Assembly (NCBI RefSeq): GCF_047795645.1
Contig: NZ_CP181045.1
Location: 1,736,001-1,800,000, forward strand
Length of the DNA stretch: 64,000 nt
Origin: Salipaludibacillus sp047795645
GTDB taxonomy: Bacteria > Bacillota > Bacilli > Bacillales > Salisediminibacteriaceae
Reading direction: 5' to 3'
The notes below the pieces were generated by a model, which saw only the letters and a program-made list of their open reading frames with translations, searched no databases and was not told the DNA's origin. Shown here in pieces: positions 17,685 to 26,051 of the stretch; position 1 is the stretch's first letter, and each line of letters starts with the position of its first letter. Both the position numbers and the translations under genes were made by a program.

Positions 17685-18774
17685 GTGTTTTCCCTCCTGT
17701 TAATTCTAGTTGATTCTGTACGATCGCTTTAAATTCTCGGAATAATCCTTTAGCATCCTCTGGTCCTGGTGATGCCTCTGGATGATACTGCACACTGAAT
17801 GCAGGATATTCAATATGTTTCACACCTTCAACTGATTGATCGTTCACATTGATATGTGTAATTTCAAGCGGCGTTGCCTCAAGAGACGCTTCATCAACTG
17901 TGTACCCGTGGTTTTGTGATGTAATCGAAATATATCCAGTTTGCAAATCTTTCACTGGGTGATTACTGCCACGATGTCCAAACTTCATCTTTGTAGTTTT
18001 TGCTCCACAGGCCAACGCAAGTAATTGATGACCTAAGCAAATGCCAAATATCGGTGTTTTACCTAGTAAGCCTTTTACCGTTTCTACTGACTCTGGAATA
18101 CTTGTTGGATTCCCGGGACCATTACTTAAAACGACACCATCAGGCTGCAAGGCCATGATTTCATCAGCTGTTAGCGAATAAGGGACAACGACCACTTCAT
18201 ATCCCTCTGCAACAAGGTCTTTCACAATTCCCTTTTTCGCTCCATAGTCTATTAACACGATTCTTTCTTTCATCCCTGGATTCATATACCGATTTTTCGT
18301 CGATACCCTAGAAACTTGATCTGTTGGAGTTGGTGTAGCTCTTAACTCATTTACAACTGTATCTACATCAGCATCGATTGCGCATATACGTCCCTTTAAT
18401 GTACCAGTTTCTCGGATCAATCTTGTTAATTTCCTAGTATCAATACCTTGAATACCTGGTATGTTTTCTTTTTTTAACCAGTCATTTATAGTAAGTTGCG
18501 AGCGAAAGTGGCTTGGATATTCACTAGCTTCTCTAACAATTAACCCGTGAATACTAGGATCAACACTTTCAAAATCATCCCGATTGATTCCGTAGTTTCC
18601 GATAAGCGGGTATGTCATCGTGACAATCTGTCCGCAGTAGGAAGGATCCGAGAGAATTTCCTGATAACCAGTCATACCTGTATTAAAAACAACCTCGCCC
18701 GCTCGTTCCTCATTACTACCAATTGCTTCACCAATTAATCTTTCACCATTTTCTAGAATAAGTTGTCGTTTCAT
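17677..18774 (-). CDS. carA: Carbamoyl-phosphate synthase, small (glutaminase) subunit
   Basis: 365 residues, also named pyrAA. The N-terminal half is the small-subunit domain (ERAGEVVFNTGMTGYQEIL); the C-terminal half is a class I glutamine amidotransferase with the nucleophile in FGICLGHQLL and the His-Glu pair in YHPEASPGP. A longer frame reaches 18840, but ATG 18774 gives the family start and makes a 4-base ATGA overlap with pyrC, so I use it. Confidence 0.97.
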   Translation of the reverse strand: MKRQLILENGERLIGEAIGSNEERAGEVVFNTGMTGYQEILSDPSYCGQIVTMTYPLIGNYGINRDDFESVDPSIHGLIVREASEYPSHFRSQLTINDWLKKENIPGIQGIDTRKLTRLIRETGTLKGRICAIDADVDTVVNELRATPTPTDQVSRVSTKNRYMNPGMKERIVLIDYGAKKGIVKDLVAEGYEVVVVPYSLTADEIMALQPDGVVLSNGPGNPTSIPESVETVKGLLGKTPIFGICLGHQLLALACGAKTTKMKFGHRGSNHPVKDLQTGYISITSQNHGYTVDEASLEATPLEITHINVNDQSVEGVKHIEYPAFSVQYHPEASPGPEDAKGLFREFKAIVQNQLELTGGKTHA

Positions 18775-20075
18775 TTCGTTGCCTCCTCTTTTGTTTCTTG
18801 CCATACTACTGTTCCTTGATATATTGTCATCGTTGGCCAAGCCTGTAACTGCACTCCAGCAAATGGCGTGTTTTTTCCTTTTGAGTAAAAAGTCGTTGGA
18901 TCTACTTCTGCCAATTTTGAACGATCAATTATCGCAAAATCAGCTGATCCCCCTGTTTTTAATTCTCCATATGGTAGATTAAATGCTTGAGCTGGTTTTA
19001 CTGTCAACCAATCTATTAAATCTTTTTCTGTGATGACACCTTCTTTAACTAGCTTTGTATAAAGTAACGGGTAGGCAATTTCTAAGCCTACTATTCCAAA
19101 TGGTGCTTCAACCATCGGAAGTTTTTTCTCCTCAACTGTATGAGGAGCATGATCTGTTGCGATGAAATCCAATGTGCCATCTAAAAGCCCTTCAATGAGT
19201 GCTTGACGATCTTCTTCACTTCGAAGCGGTGGATTCATTTTATAATTCGCATCATCAGCAGGAATGGCCTTTTCCGATAATATTAAATGATGCGGAGTCA
19301 CTTCTGCAGTTACATGAATACCAGCCCTCTTCGCATCCCGGATCACCCTAACTGACTCTTTCGTGCTTACATGGCAAACATGATAATGGGCACCAGTAGC
19401 TTCAGCTAACAAAACGTCCCTCGCAATATGAACAGATTCGGTTACGGATAGAATTCCTGGAATTTTCATTCGCTCTGAAAATTCACCTTCGTGAACTGCA
19501 CCGCCATATAAAAGCGAGTTATCTTCACAATGTGCAACAACTGGTTTACCAACTAAAACTGCTTGTTTCATTGCTTCATACATTTTTCCTGCTTCTTGAA
19601 CACCAACGCCATCATCTGTGAAAGCAAATGCACCATGCTCAACTAAGTCAGCCATATTTGTGATTGTTTTACCTAATTGACGTTCTGTAATTGCGGCATA
19701 CGGAAGCACGCGAATATGTCCTTTCTCGATCATTTGTTGATTAATAGCAGTGAAGGTCTCGACTGAATCAGGAACAGGTCTTGTATTCGGCATCGCCGCA
19801 ACAGTCGTGAATCCGCCTCTAGCCGCTGCTAATGTCCCCGTTTCAATCGTTTCTTTTTTCTCTCCACCTGGTTCTCGAAGGTGTATATGTAAATCAACCA
19901 TACCAGGAATAACAAGTTGCTCGTTCAAATCGATGACTTTATCTGCTTTCGCTTCATTTAAAGATACAGGTGATATTTCTAAGATCGTTCCTTTTTCTTC
20001 ATCTACGAGAAGATCTGTCACCTGTAATTGATTTTGTTCTTGGTATATGCTAGCGTTTTTAAATAACGTGATCAT
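18771..20075 (-). CDS. pyrC: Dihydroorotase
   Basis: 434 residues. A class I, zinc-dependent amidohydrolase that cyclises carbamoyl aspartate to dihydroorotate. The metal-binding motif DLHIHLREPG lies near residue 59, and the catalytic aspartate is in FIATDHAPHT near 305. It overlaps pyrB by 17 bases and carA by 4. Confidence 0.97.
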   Translation of the reverse strand: MITLFKNASIYQEQNQLQVTDLLVDEEKGTILEISPVSLNEAKADKVIDLNEQLVIPGMVDLHIHLREPGGEKKETIETGTLAAARGGFTTVAAMPNTRPVPDSVETFTAINQQMIEKGHIRVLPYAAITERQLGKTITNMADLVEHGAFAFTDDGVGVQEAGKMYEAMKQAVLVGKPVVAHCEDNSLLYGGAVHEGEFSERMKIPGILSVTESVHIARDVLLAEATGAHYHVCHVSTKESVRVIRDAKRAGIHVTAEVTPHHLILSEKAIPADDANYKMNPPLRSEEDRQALIEGLLDGTLDFIATDHAPHTVEEKKLPMVEAPFGIVGLEIAYPLLYTKLVKEGVITEKDLIDWLTVKPAQAFNLPYGELKTGGSADFAIIDRSKLAEVDPTTFYSKGKNTPFAGVQLQAWPTMTIYQGTVVWQETKEEATK

Positions 20076-20967
20076 ATTTCTTTTCCCCCTTAAGATTTAA
20101 GATGTGAGTCAAAACAGCTTTTCTTACATGTACCCCATTTTTCATTTGTTTAAAAATTCGTGAACGATCGCATTCAACTAATGGGTCCGCTAACTCAACA
20201 TCTCGATTAACAGGTGCTGGATGCATAATTATACTATTCGCTTTCATTCTTTTTTCACGCTCAACTGTTAATCCATATTGATGATGGTATGTTTCTTTCG
20301 TATACCCACCGTCACCGTCATGCCGTTCTGTTTGGATTCTTAATAACATTAGCACATCTGCTTGGTCAACTGCTTCATCCATCGTCACATATTGATCTTC
20401 TTGAAGGTCAGGATCCATCCATTCCAAAGGACCGGAATAAGACACCTTAGCTCCTAGTTTTTCTAATATTTTAGCATTTGTATGCGCCACTCGACTATGA
20501 AGAATATCCCCGCATATGACAACATGCAACGAATCAAAATGTTTAAATTCTTGTTTTATTGTTAATAAATCAAGCAATGATTGTGTAGGGTGATCACCAT
20601 TCCCATCTCCAGCATTAATAATTGGAATCGTTAATCCGCTTAATTGTTGATAATATTTCGTTTCAGGATGACGAATAATCAGTGCCTGACATCCAATCGC
20701 CTCGAGAGTCTTCGCTGTATCATAAAGCGATTCCCCTTTTAGTACACTAGAATGAGTGACATCAAATGAGATCGTTTCTATCCCTAACTGTTTTTCAGCC
20801 ATTTCAAAACTACATTTCGTTCGCGTACTCGGCTCAAAGAACAGGTTTGCAACTATCGGTTCCCCTGCCATCTTCTTAGCTGGGATTTTCGTGTCTTTGT
20901 CCGCTTCTGATAACAATGCTTGAATCTCTGTCAAACTTAAATCATTTAACGTTCTGAGCTGTCTCAT
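20059..20967 (-). CDS. pyrB: Aspartate carbamoyltransferase, catalytic chain
   Basis: 302 residues. Condenses carbamoyl phosphate with aspartate. The carbamoyl-phosphate loop FEPSTRTKCSFE is at about residue 50 (Lys where many homologues have Arg), and the aspartate-binding end has HPAPVNRDVE near 265. No pyrI regulatory chain is present, as expected in Bacillus. Its leader carries a PyrR-dependent attenuator. Confidence 0.97.
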   Translation of the reverse strand: MRQLRTLNDLSLTEIQALLSEADKDTKIPAKKMAGEPIVANLFFEPSTRTKCSFEMAEKQLGIETISFDVTHSSVLKGESLYDTAKTLEAIGCQALIIRHPETKYYQQLSGLTIPIINAGDGNGDHPTQSLLDLLTIKQEFKHFDSLHVVICGDILHSRVAHTNAKILEKLGAKVSYSGPLEWMDPDLQEDQYVTMDEAVDQADVLMLLRIQTERHDGDGGYTKETYHHQYGLTVEREKRMKANSIIMHPAPVNRDVELADPLVECDRSRIFKQMKNGVHVRKAVLTHILNLKGEKKYDHVI

Positions 20968-21019
20968 TTAATCCTCTCCTTCAAAAAGTGGATGAGGGTG
21001 GTTTTTGTAAAATTATTTT

Positions 21020-21125
21020 TTACAAAAAAGAGCACCCTTGAAAAGTCTAGGGTGCTCGAAAGGAGAAGAGAACGCTTCTCTCCAATCAGAAACCACCCTT
21101 TGAAGTCTCTCAGGACTTCCTTAAA
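21020..21125 (-). promoter_or_regulatory. PyrR attenuator between pyrP and pyrB
   Basis: On the minus strand, the PyrR-binding loop GAAGTCCTGAGAGACTTC (about 21102-21119) precedes an intrinsic terminator GAGCACCC...GGGTGCTC plus T run (21023-21057). PyrR bound to UMP or UTP should stabilise the loop and allow termination. The loop deviates slightly from the GUCCNGNGAGGCU-type consensus. A segment GGGTGGTTT upstream of the terminator can also pair with AAACCACCC downstream of it (about 20995-21005). Confidence 0.85.
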
Positions 21126-21133
21126 GGATGTTG

Positions 21134-22453
21134 CTATGTTAGTTGTTCATCTTCCTTCTTAGAACTCATATCATAAAACATTTCTTCGCTCGTTTTCACC
21201 CTATCTCGGTCAGGTAAAATCAAATTTAATCCGATTCCAATCATAGTAGCCAGTGCCATTCCGGCAATTTGAACCTCATCTGTCACTTGTATAAATGCCC
21301 CACCTATCCCAATTACAAGGATAACGGAAGAGATAATAAGATTACGCTTTTTACCAATATCTACTTGGTTATCAATTAACATTCTTAATCCATTTGATGC
21401 AATAATCCCAAATAAGAGGATCGATACCCCACCCATAACGGCACTAGGAATCGTCAAAATTAACGCAGAAACCTTACCAATAAAACCAAACATGATTGCT
21501 AATGTTGCTGCTCCACCGATAACAAACACACTAAAGACTCTAGTAAGTGCAACGACACCAATATTTTCTCCGTATGTTGTATTTGGTGGGCCACCTATAA
21601 GCGAGCTTATAACAGTCGCCAAACCGTCACCAAACAATGAACGATGCAATCCTGGTTTTTTTATGAAGTTTTTCTCCGCTACTTTACTTAAAACCATTTG
21701 ATCGCCAATGTGTTCTGATAGTGTCACGAAAGCTATTGGAACGAGAATAAAGAATATTTCCCAGGAAAAATTTGGTGTATACGTCACATATGGGACAAGA
21801 AACTCTGGTGATTGCAGCCACTTAGCTTCTGCAACCGGTGCAAAATCAACAAGTCCGCGAACAGCAGCAAAACTATACCCTCCGACTATCCCTATTAAGA
21901 TTGGAATAAGACCAAAGAACCCTCTAAAAAATATCGAAGCAATAATCGTTAACACAAGGGTAAACATAGCTACAGATAGATGGAGTCCACTGTAAACCTC
22001 CGTTGCTGGATCAATCATAGCCATCTCAATCGCTACACCAGCTAACCCGAGTCCAATTACCATGATTACTGGTCCGACAACGATCGGTGGTAACAACTTC
22101 ATTAGCCATTGAACTCCCGTTAATTTAATAAATACTGCAACTACACCGTAAAGTAGGCCGGCAAAGAAACTTCCTATCATTGCACCTTCAGGACCACCGA
22201 TTGTAATCGCAGCAATGATAGGCATAATAAACGCAAAGGAAGAACCTAAGTAAGCTGGAATCTTTCCCTTTGTAACAATGATGTAAGCAAGCGTCCCTAG
22301 CCCACTAGAAACGAGCGCAACTGCTGGACTTAATTCGGTAAGCATCGGGACTAAAATCGTTGCCCCAAACATCGCAAATAAATGCTGAATACTTAACACA
22401 ATCCACTTATCTAATCTTGGTATTTCCTGAATTCCAACTGTTGTTTGTTTCAT
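21134..22453 (-). CDS. pyrP: Uracil permease (NCS2 family)
   Basis: 439 residues, mostly hydrophobic with about 12-14 membrane helices. Imports uracil, probably by proton symport. NCS2 motifs are present: QHLFAMFGATILVP at the N-terminus, and the substrate-binding region around LSEHIGDQM and GGPPNTTYGENIGVVALTRV. It sits between two PyrR attenuators in the pyr operon, so it should rise when pyrimidines are scarce. Confidence 0.97.
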   Translation of the reverse strand: MKQTTVGIQEIPRLDKWIVLSIQHLFAMFGATILVPMLTELSPAVALVSSGLGTLAYIIVTKGKIPAYLGSSFAFIMPIIAAITIGGPEGAMIGSFFAGLLYGVVAVFIKLTGVQWLMKLLPPIVVGPVIMVIGLGLAGVAIEMAMIDPATEVYSGLHLSVAMFTLVLTIIASIFFRGFFGLIPILIGIVGGYSFAAVRGLVDFAPVAEAKWLQSPEFLVPYVTYTPNFSWEIFFILVPIAFVTLSEHIGDQMVLSKVAEKNFIKKPGLHRSLFGDGLATVISSLIGGPPNTTYGENIGVVALTRVFSVFVIGGAATLAIMFGFIGKVSALILTIPSAVMGGVSILLFGIIASNGLRMLIDNQVDIGKKRNLIISSVILVIGIGGAFIQVTDEVQIAGMALATMIGIGLNLILPDRDRVKTSEEMFYDMSSKKEDEQLT

Positions 22454-22487
22454 TATATTATTCCCCCTGCTGTATCTAACTAGTTAT

Positions 22488-22604
22488 ACAAAAAACCTCT
22501 TTCTAGGCGAAAGAGGTTATTCGTCTCTCTAACAAACAGGCACTAAAGCGCCTCTAGTTACAGAGGAAGAATATACCCCTTTTCAGCCTCTCCGGACTGG
22601 GTTA
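22488..22604 (-). promoter_or_regulatory. PyrR attenuator between pyrR and pyrP
   Basis: The PyrR-binding loop CCAGTCCGGAGAGGCTG (about 22584-22600) starts at the pyrR stop codon. The terminator AACCTCTTT...AAAGAGGTT with a T run is at 22488-22518. This is a very close match to the B. subtilis PyrR site. Confidence 0.92.
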
Positions 22605-23147
22605 AAGGGAGGTTTTTTGTGTGATGATTACTTCTTCTTCTCCATCTACTTCTATCAATTTAGCTTCGACTACTTCATTTTTCGATGTAGGAACATTTTT
22701 ACCAATAAAATCTGGACGAATCGGTAGTTCACGATGCCCACGATCAATTAATACAGCTAGCTGTATTTGTGAAGGTCTCCCCAGATCCATGATCGCGTCC
22801 AAGGCGGCACGGACAGTCCTTCCCGTGTAAAGGACATCATCTATAAGGATCACTTTTTTATCGGTAACCAGATTACTTATGTTCGTCCCTTTTAGTTCTG
22901 GCTGCTTGTCTTTCGTCTTATGAGTTAAATCATCTCTATAGAGAGTAATGTCAACTTCTCCAGTGCTAACTTTCTCACCTTCAATTTCTTCAATCCTCTC
23001 AGCTAAACGTCGAGCAATGTATACGCCTCTCGTTTTTATTCCGACAAGGATGCAATCTGAGATGCCTTTATTCCGTTCAATAATTTCGTGAGCAATTCGA
23101 GTAAGCGCTCGGCGAATCGCTTGTTCATCTAATATCGTTTTTGACAT
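22602..23147 (-). CDS. pyrR: PyrR, pyr mRNA-binding attenuator and uracil phosphoribosyltransferase
   Basis: 181 residues. Bifunctional: binds loops in the pyr mRNA when UMP or UTP is high and causes premature termination, and has weak uracil phosphoribosyltransferase activity. The PRPP motif VILIDDVLYTGRTVRA lies near residue 97. ATG 23147 is 6 bases after GAGGTG; the in-frame GTG at 23156 overlaps that site. Three binding loops occur in this operon. Confidence 0.97.
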   Translation of the reverse strand: MSKTILDEQAIRRALTRIAHEIIERNKGISDCILVGIKTRGVYIARRLAERIEEIEGEKVSTGEVDITLYRDDLTHKTKDKQPELKGTNISNLVTDKKVILIDDVLYTGRTVRAALDAIMDLGRPSQIQLAVLIDRGHRELPIRPDFIGKNVPTSKNEVVEAKLIEVDGEEEVIITQKTSL

Positions 23148-23213
23148 CTCGCTCACCTCGTTTCTTTCATCATAAACCCTTGGAATGAAAGGGAAATAAC
23201 ATCATAGTTGACA

Positions 23214-23330
23214 TAAAAAACCCTCACGCCGATCAGCGAGAGGGGAATTATACTATCATTATTCTCAAGAGCATACACGAATGCTCCTAGAATACCGATA
23301 CCCTTCTCAGCCTCACGGGACTGCGTTTAA
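23214..23330 (-). promoter_or_regulatory. PyrR attenuator in the pyr operon 5' leader
   Basis: The binding loop GCAGTCCCGTGAGGCTGAG (about 23306-23324) is followed by the terminator CCCTCTCGCT / GGCGTGAGGG with a T run (23214-23244), all before pyrR. Confidence 0.92.
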
Positions 23331-23353
23331 AAGGTGCTTATTCATCTATTAGT

Positions 23354-23382
23354 ATTATTTCATGCTACCTTGTTTCTGTCAA
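23354..23382 (-). promoter_or_regulatory. Sigma-A promoter of the pyr operon
   Basis: Minus-strand TTGACA (23377-23382), 17-base spacer ending in an extended -10 TG, then AATAAT (23354-23359). The -35 box begins only 3 bases past the rluD stop codon. Confidence 0.8.
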
Positions 23383-23385
23383 TAG

Positions 23386-24297
23386 CTATATCTTTTTCAC
23401 TTCTTTTAAACAAGCTTTGAAATCTTCTGGTACCGGGGCTCGAAATATCATTTCTTCGTTTGTTCGTGGATGAAAGAACCCTAAAAGCTCGGCATGTAAC
23501 ACTTGACCTACGATCGGAAACTTATTTTTTTTCCTTGGACCATATTTTGGGTCTCCAACAATTGGAAAACCAATATACTTCATATGTGCTCTAATTTGAT
23601 GCGTTCTTCCTGTTTCTAATTCACAAGCAACATGTGTGTGATTGTCAAACCGTTCGACTACCTGAAAATGTGTCACAGCGTCTCTAGAATGATGTTCTGT
23701 GACCGTCATCTTTTGCCGATCTTCCGGATCACGTCCGATTGGAGCATCAATTGTTCCTTTATCGTGCGGAATCACACCTATTACTAATGCTTCATAACGT
23801 CGTTTTGTAGTTTTATTTTTCAATTGGTCAACAAGTGATACATGAGCCAGGTCATTTTTTGCGACCATAAGCAGCCCTGACGTATCTTTGTCTATACGGT
23901 GTACGATTCCCGGACGTACAATCCCATTAATCCCTGATAAATCATCGCAATGAGCCATTAATCCATTAACGAGGGTTCCTGACGGATGCCCAGGTGCAGG
24001 GTGAACAACCATACCTCTCCGTTTGTTAACAACAATGACATCAGAATCCTCAAATATTATATCCAAGTCCAAGTCTTCCGCTTCCACTTCCAACTCTTCA
24101 ACATCAGGTTCTTCAATGACAACTTCATCATCAACTTTAACTTTATAATTACTTTTGATTCGTTTTCCATTTACTTTGACATGTCCATCCTGAATCCAGT
24201 ATTGCACATGACTTCTCGACCAATTAGGATTTTGCTCAGCGATCCATTTATCAATACGAATCGCTTCTTCTTCTGATATAAATGTATGTGTGTTCAT
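23386..24297 (-). CDS. rluD: RluD-like large-subunit pseudouridine synthase
   Basis: 303 residues, equivalent to B. subtilis YlyB. An N-terminal S4 RNA-binding domain (about 13-75) is followed by the RluA-type catalytic domain with RIDKDTSGLLMVAKN near residue 137, which carries the catalytic aspartate. It converts uridines in 23S rRNA (helix 69 region in RluD) to pseudouridine; the exact Bacillus sites are inferred. It begins one base after the lspA stop, with its ribosome-binding site inside lspA. Confidence 0.95.
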   Translation of the reverse strand: MNTHTFISEEEAIRIDKWIAEQNPNWSRSHVQYWIQDGHVKVNGKRIKSNYKVKVDDEVVIEEPDVEELEVEAEDLDLDIIFEDSDVIVVNKRRGMVVHPAPGHPSGTLVNGLMAHCDDLSGINGIVRPGIVHRIDKDTSGLLMVAKNDLAHVSLVDQLKNKTTKRRYEALVIGVIPHDKGTIDAPIGRDPEDRQKMTVTEHHSRDAVTHFQVVERFDNHTHVACELETGRTHQIRAHMKYIGFPIVGDPKYGPRKKNKFPIVGQVLHAELLGFFHPRTNEEMIFRAPVPEDFKACLKEVKKI

Positions 24298-24298
24298 T

Positions 24299-24766
24299 TT
24301 ATGACTTCCTCTGCTTTTGCTTTTTTTCTTCTTTAAACACGTGAATCATTAACATTATAACCCCAACAACGAGTGCCGAATCAGCTACATTAAAAATCGG
24401 GAAATTGTAAGAAAAGATATATACATCAATAAAGTCCACTACGGCACCTTCTAAAACACGGTCAATAAAGTTACCAATTGCTCCACCTAAAACAAGACCT
24501 AATGAAATACCGAACCATCGTTCCCCTTTTGTGTGTTTCTGAATATAATATGACACACCAACTACGACACCTACGGTAGCAATAAAAAACAACCATAACT
24601 GACCTTGCAATATTCCAAAAGCAGCGCCAGCGTTACGATGTGACGTTAAGTAAAGGACATTTTCTATTAGTGGAATGCTTTCGCGGATTTCCATATATTG
24701 AACGACCAGCCATTTTGTAAGTTGGTCTAAAATAATTACTCCTAGAGCAATGAGATAGTATACCAA
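24299..24766 (-). CDS. lspA: Lipoprotein signal peptidase (signal peptidase II)
   Basis: 155 residues with four membrane helices. An aspartic protease that removes signal peptides from prolipoproteins after diacylglyceryl transfer. Conserved blocks are present: DQLTKW at the first helix, HRNAGAAFG, GNFIDR (first catalytic Asp) and FNVADS (second). TTG 24766 is preferred: it sits about 8 bases after GGAGGA and gives the same MxYY start as B. subtilis, whereas the TTG at 24772 is too close. Confidence 0.95.
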   Translation of the reverse strand: MVYYLIALGVIILDQLTKWLVVQYMEIRESIPLIENVLYLTSHRNAGAAFGILQGQLWLFFIATVGVVVGVSYYIQKHTKGERWFGISLGLVLGGAIGNFIDRVLEGAVVDFIDVYIFSYNFPIFNVADSALVVGVIMLMIHVFKEEKKQKQRKS

Positions 24767-24960
24767 AGACAATCTCCTCCATTCAAACTGTTTATATGTA
24801 CCCTATGCATTTTAGCACAGCCACAGTCATCAGACAATTGAAATATGTAGTACAAAGTACTTTAGATGTATTTTATTTTATAATAAATGTTGTTTAGTGT
24901 TCATGATAAGTCTTTATAAAATTGTTTTCGTAGCTAGTTTTTTTTCGGTTCTATTCCTCT
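24767..24960. other. lspA upstream region
   Basis: AT-rich sequence between lspA and the tandem array. It has no reading frame of note and probably contains the lspA promoter, but I cannot choose a convincing -35/-10 pair. The last 20 bases before the array look like a decayed partial repeat unit. Confidence 0.35.
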
Positions 24961-25860
24961 AACGGTCCGAATCCTTCTCTTATTCGGACCGTTTTCTCAT
25001 TCTCTACCTTCTAGCGGTTCGAACCCTTCTCTTATTCGGATCGTTTTCTCAATCTCATCCTTCTAACGGTTCGAATCCTTCTCTTATTCGGACCGTTTTC
25101 CCATTCTCATCCTTCTAACGGTCCGAATCCTTCTCTTATTCGGACCGTTTTCTCATTCTCATCCTTCTAGCGGTCCGAATCCTTCTCTTATTCGGATCGT
25201 TTTCTCAATCTCTACCTTCTAACGGTCCGAATCCTTCTCTTATTCGGATCGTTTTCCCATTCTCATCCTTCTAACGGTCCGAATCCTTCTCTTATTCGGA
25301 CCGTTTTCTCATTCTCATCCTTCTAACGGTCCGAATCCTTCTCTTATTCGGACCGTTTTCTCATTCTCATCCTTCTAACGGTCCGAATCCTTCTCTTATT
25401 CGGACCGTTTTCTCATTCTCATCCTTCTAACGGTCCGAATCCTTCTCTTATTCGGACCGTTTTCTCATTCTCTACCTTCTAACGGTCCGAATCCTTCTCT
25501 TATTCGGATCGTTTTCTCATTCTCATCCTTCTAACGGTCCGAATCCTTCTCTTATTCGGACCGTTTTCTCATTCTCTACCTTCTAGCGGTTCGAACCCTT
25601 CTCTTATTCGGATCGTTTTCTCAATCTCTACCTTCTAACGGTCCGAATCCTTCTCTTATTCGGACCGTTTTCCCATTCTCATCCTTCTAACGGTTCGAAT
25701 CCTTCTCTTATTCGGATCGTTTTCTCAATCTCTACCTTCTAACGGTCCGAATCCTTCTCTTATTCGGACCGTTTTCTCATTCTCATCGTTCTAACGGTCC
25801 GAATCCTTCTCTTATTCGGATCGTTTTCCCATTCTCATCCTTCTAACGGTCCGAACCCTT
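24961..25860. repeat. 52-bp tandem hairpin array, 17 units plus a partial
   Basis: Seventeen complete units of exactly 52 bases without indels (starts 24961, 25013, 25065 and so on to 25793) and a truncated 18th at 25845. Each unit is a 12-bp stem, AACGGTCCGAAT / ATTCGGACCGTT, around a 9-base loop CCTTCTCTT, then a 19-base pyrimidine-rich linker. Units 1, 4, 7-10, 12, 14 and 16 have perfect stems. Four stem positions vary; three of the changes (A to G, C to T, C to T) leave G-U pairs in plus-strand RNA, and the fourth is the loop-closing pair. It does not encode protein: 52 is not a multiple of 3 and each unit carries a TAA or TAG. It lies in the ileS-lspA gap. Confidence 0.97.
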
Positions 25861-26004
25861 ACAGATAAACGTTAAATTGCTACATATAGACTGCCAATTC
25901 GTACATAAAAATCAATGCTTCCGACACATAACATATTTCGACATAATTCGCAATGTGTTCACTGGCTCTCCTTATGACGATGATACCAAAAACTAAAAAT
26001 CAAT
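25861..26004. other. Unassigned sequence between the array and ileS
   Basis: About 140 bases with no reading frame, promoter or structure that I can support. B. subtilis has ylyA in this interval; no trace of it is seen here. Confidence 0.4.
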
Positions 26005-26042
26005 TAAAAAAGGGTGCCTCCTATTTTTTAGAAGGCACTCTT
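26005..26042 (-). terminator. ileS intrinsic terminator
   Basis: Minus-strand stem GAGTGCCTTCTA / TAGGAGGCACCC followed by TTTTTT, starting about 10 bases after the ileS stop. Confidence 0.9.
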
Positions 26043-26051
26043 CCTTTATTA

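Noticed and set aside
18775..18840. N-terminal extension of carA
   Set aside because: It lies inside pyrC and the ATG at 18774 gives the known N-terminus with a 4-base overlap.
24961..25860. CRISPR array
   Set aside because: The whole 52-base unit is repeated, including the part that would be spacer. There are no unique spacers and no cas genes nearby.
24961..25860. Cluster of terminators
   Set aside because: The stems lack a consistent T run: TTTTC follows on the plus strand and pyrimidine-rich linkers separate units. Seventeen tandem terminators between two genes is not a sensible reading.
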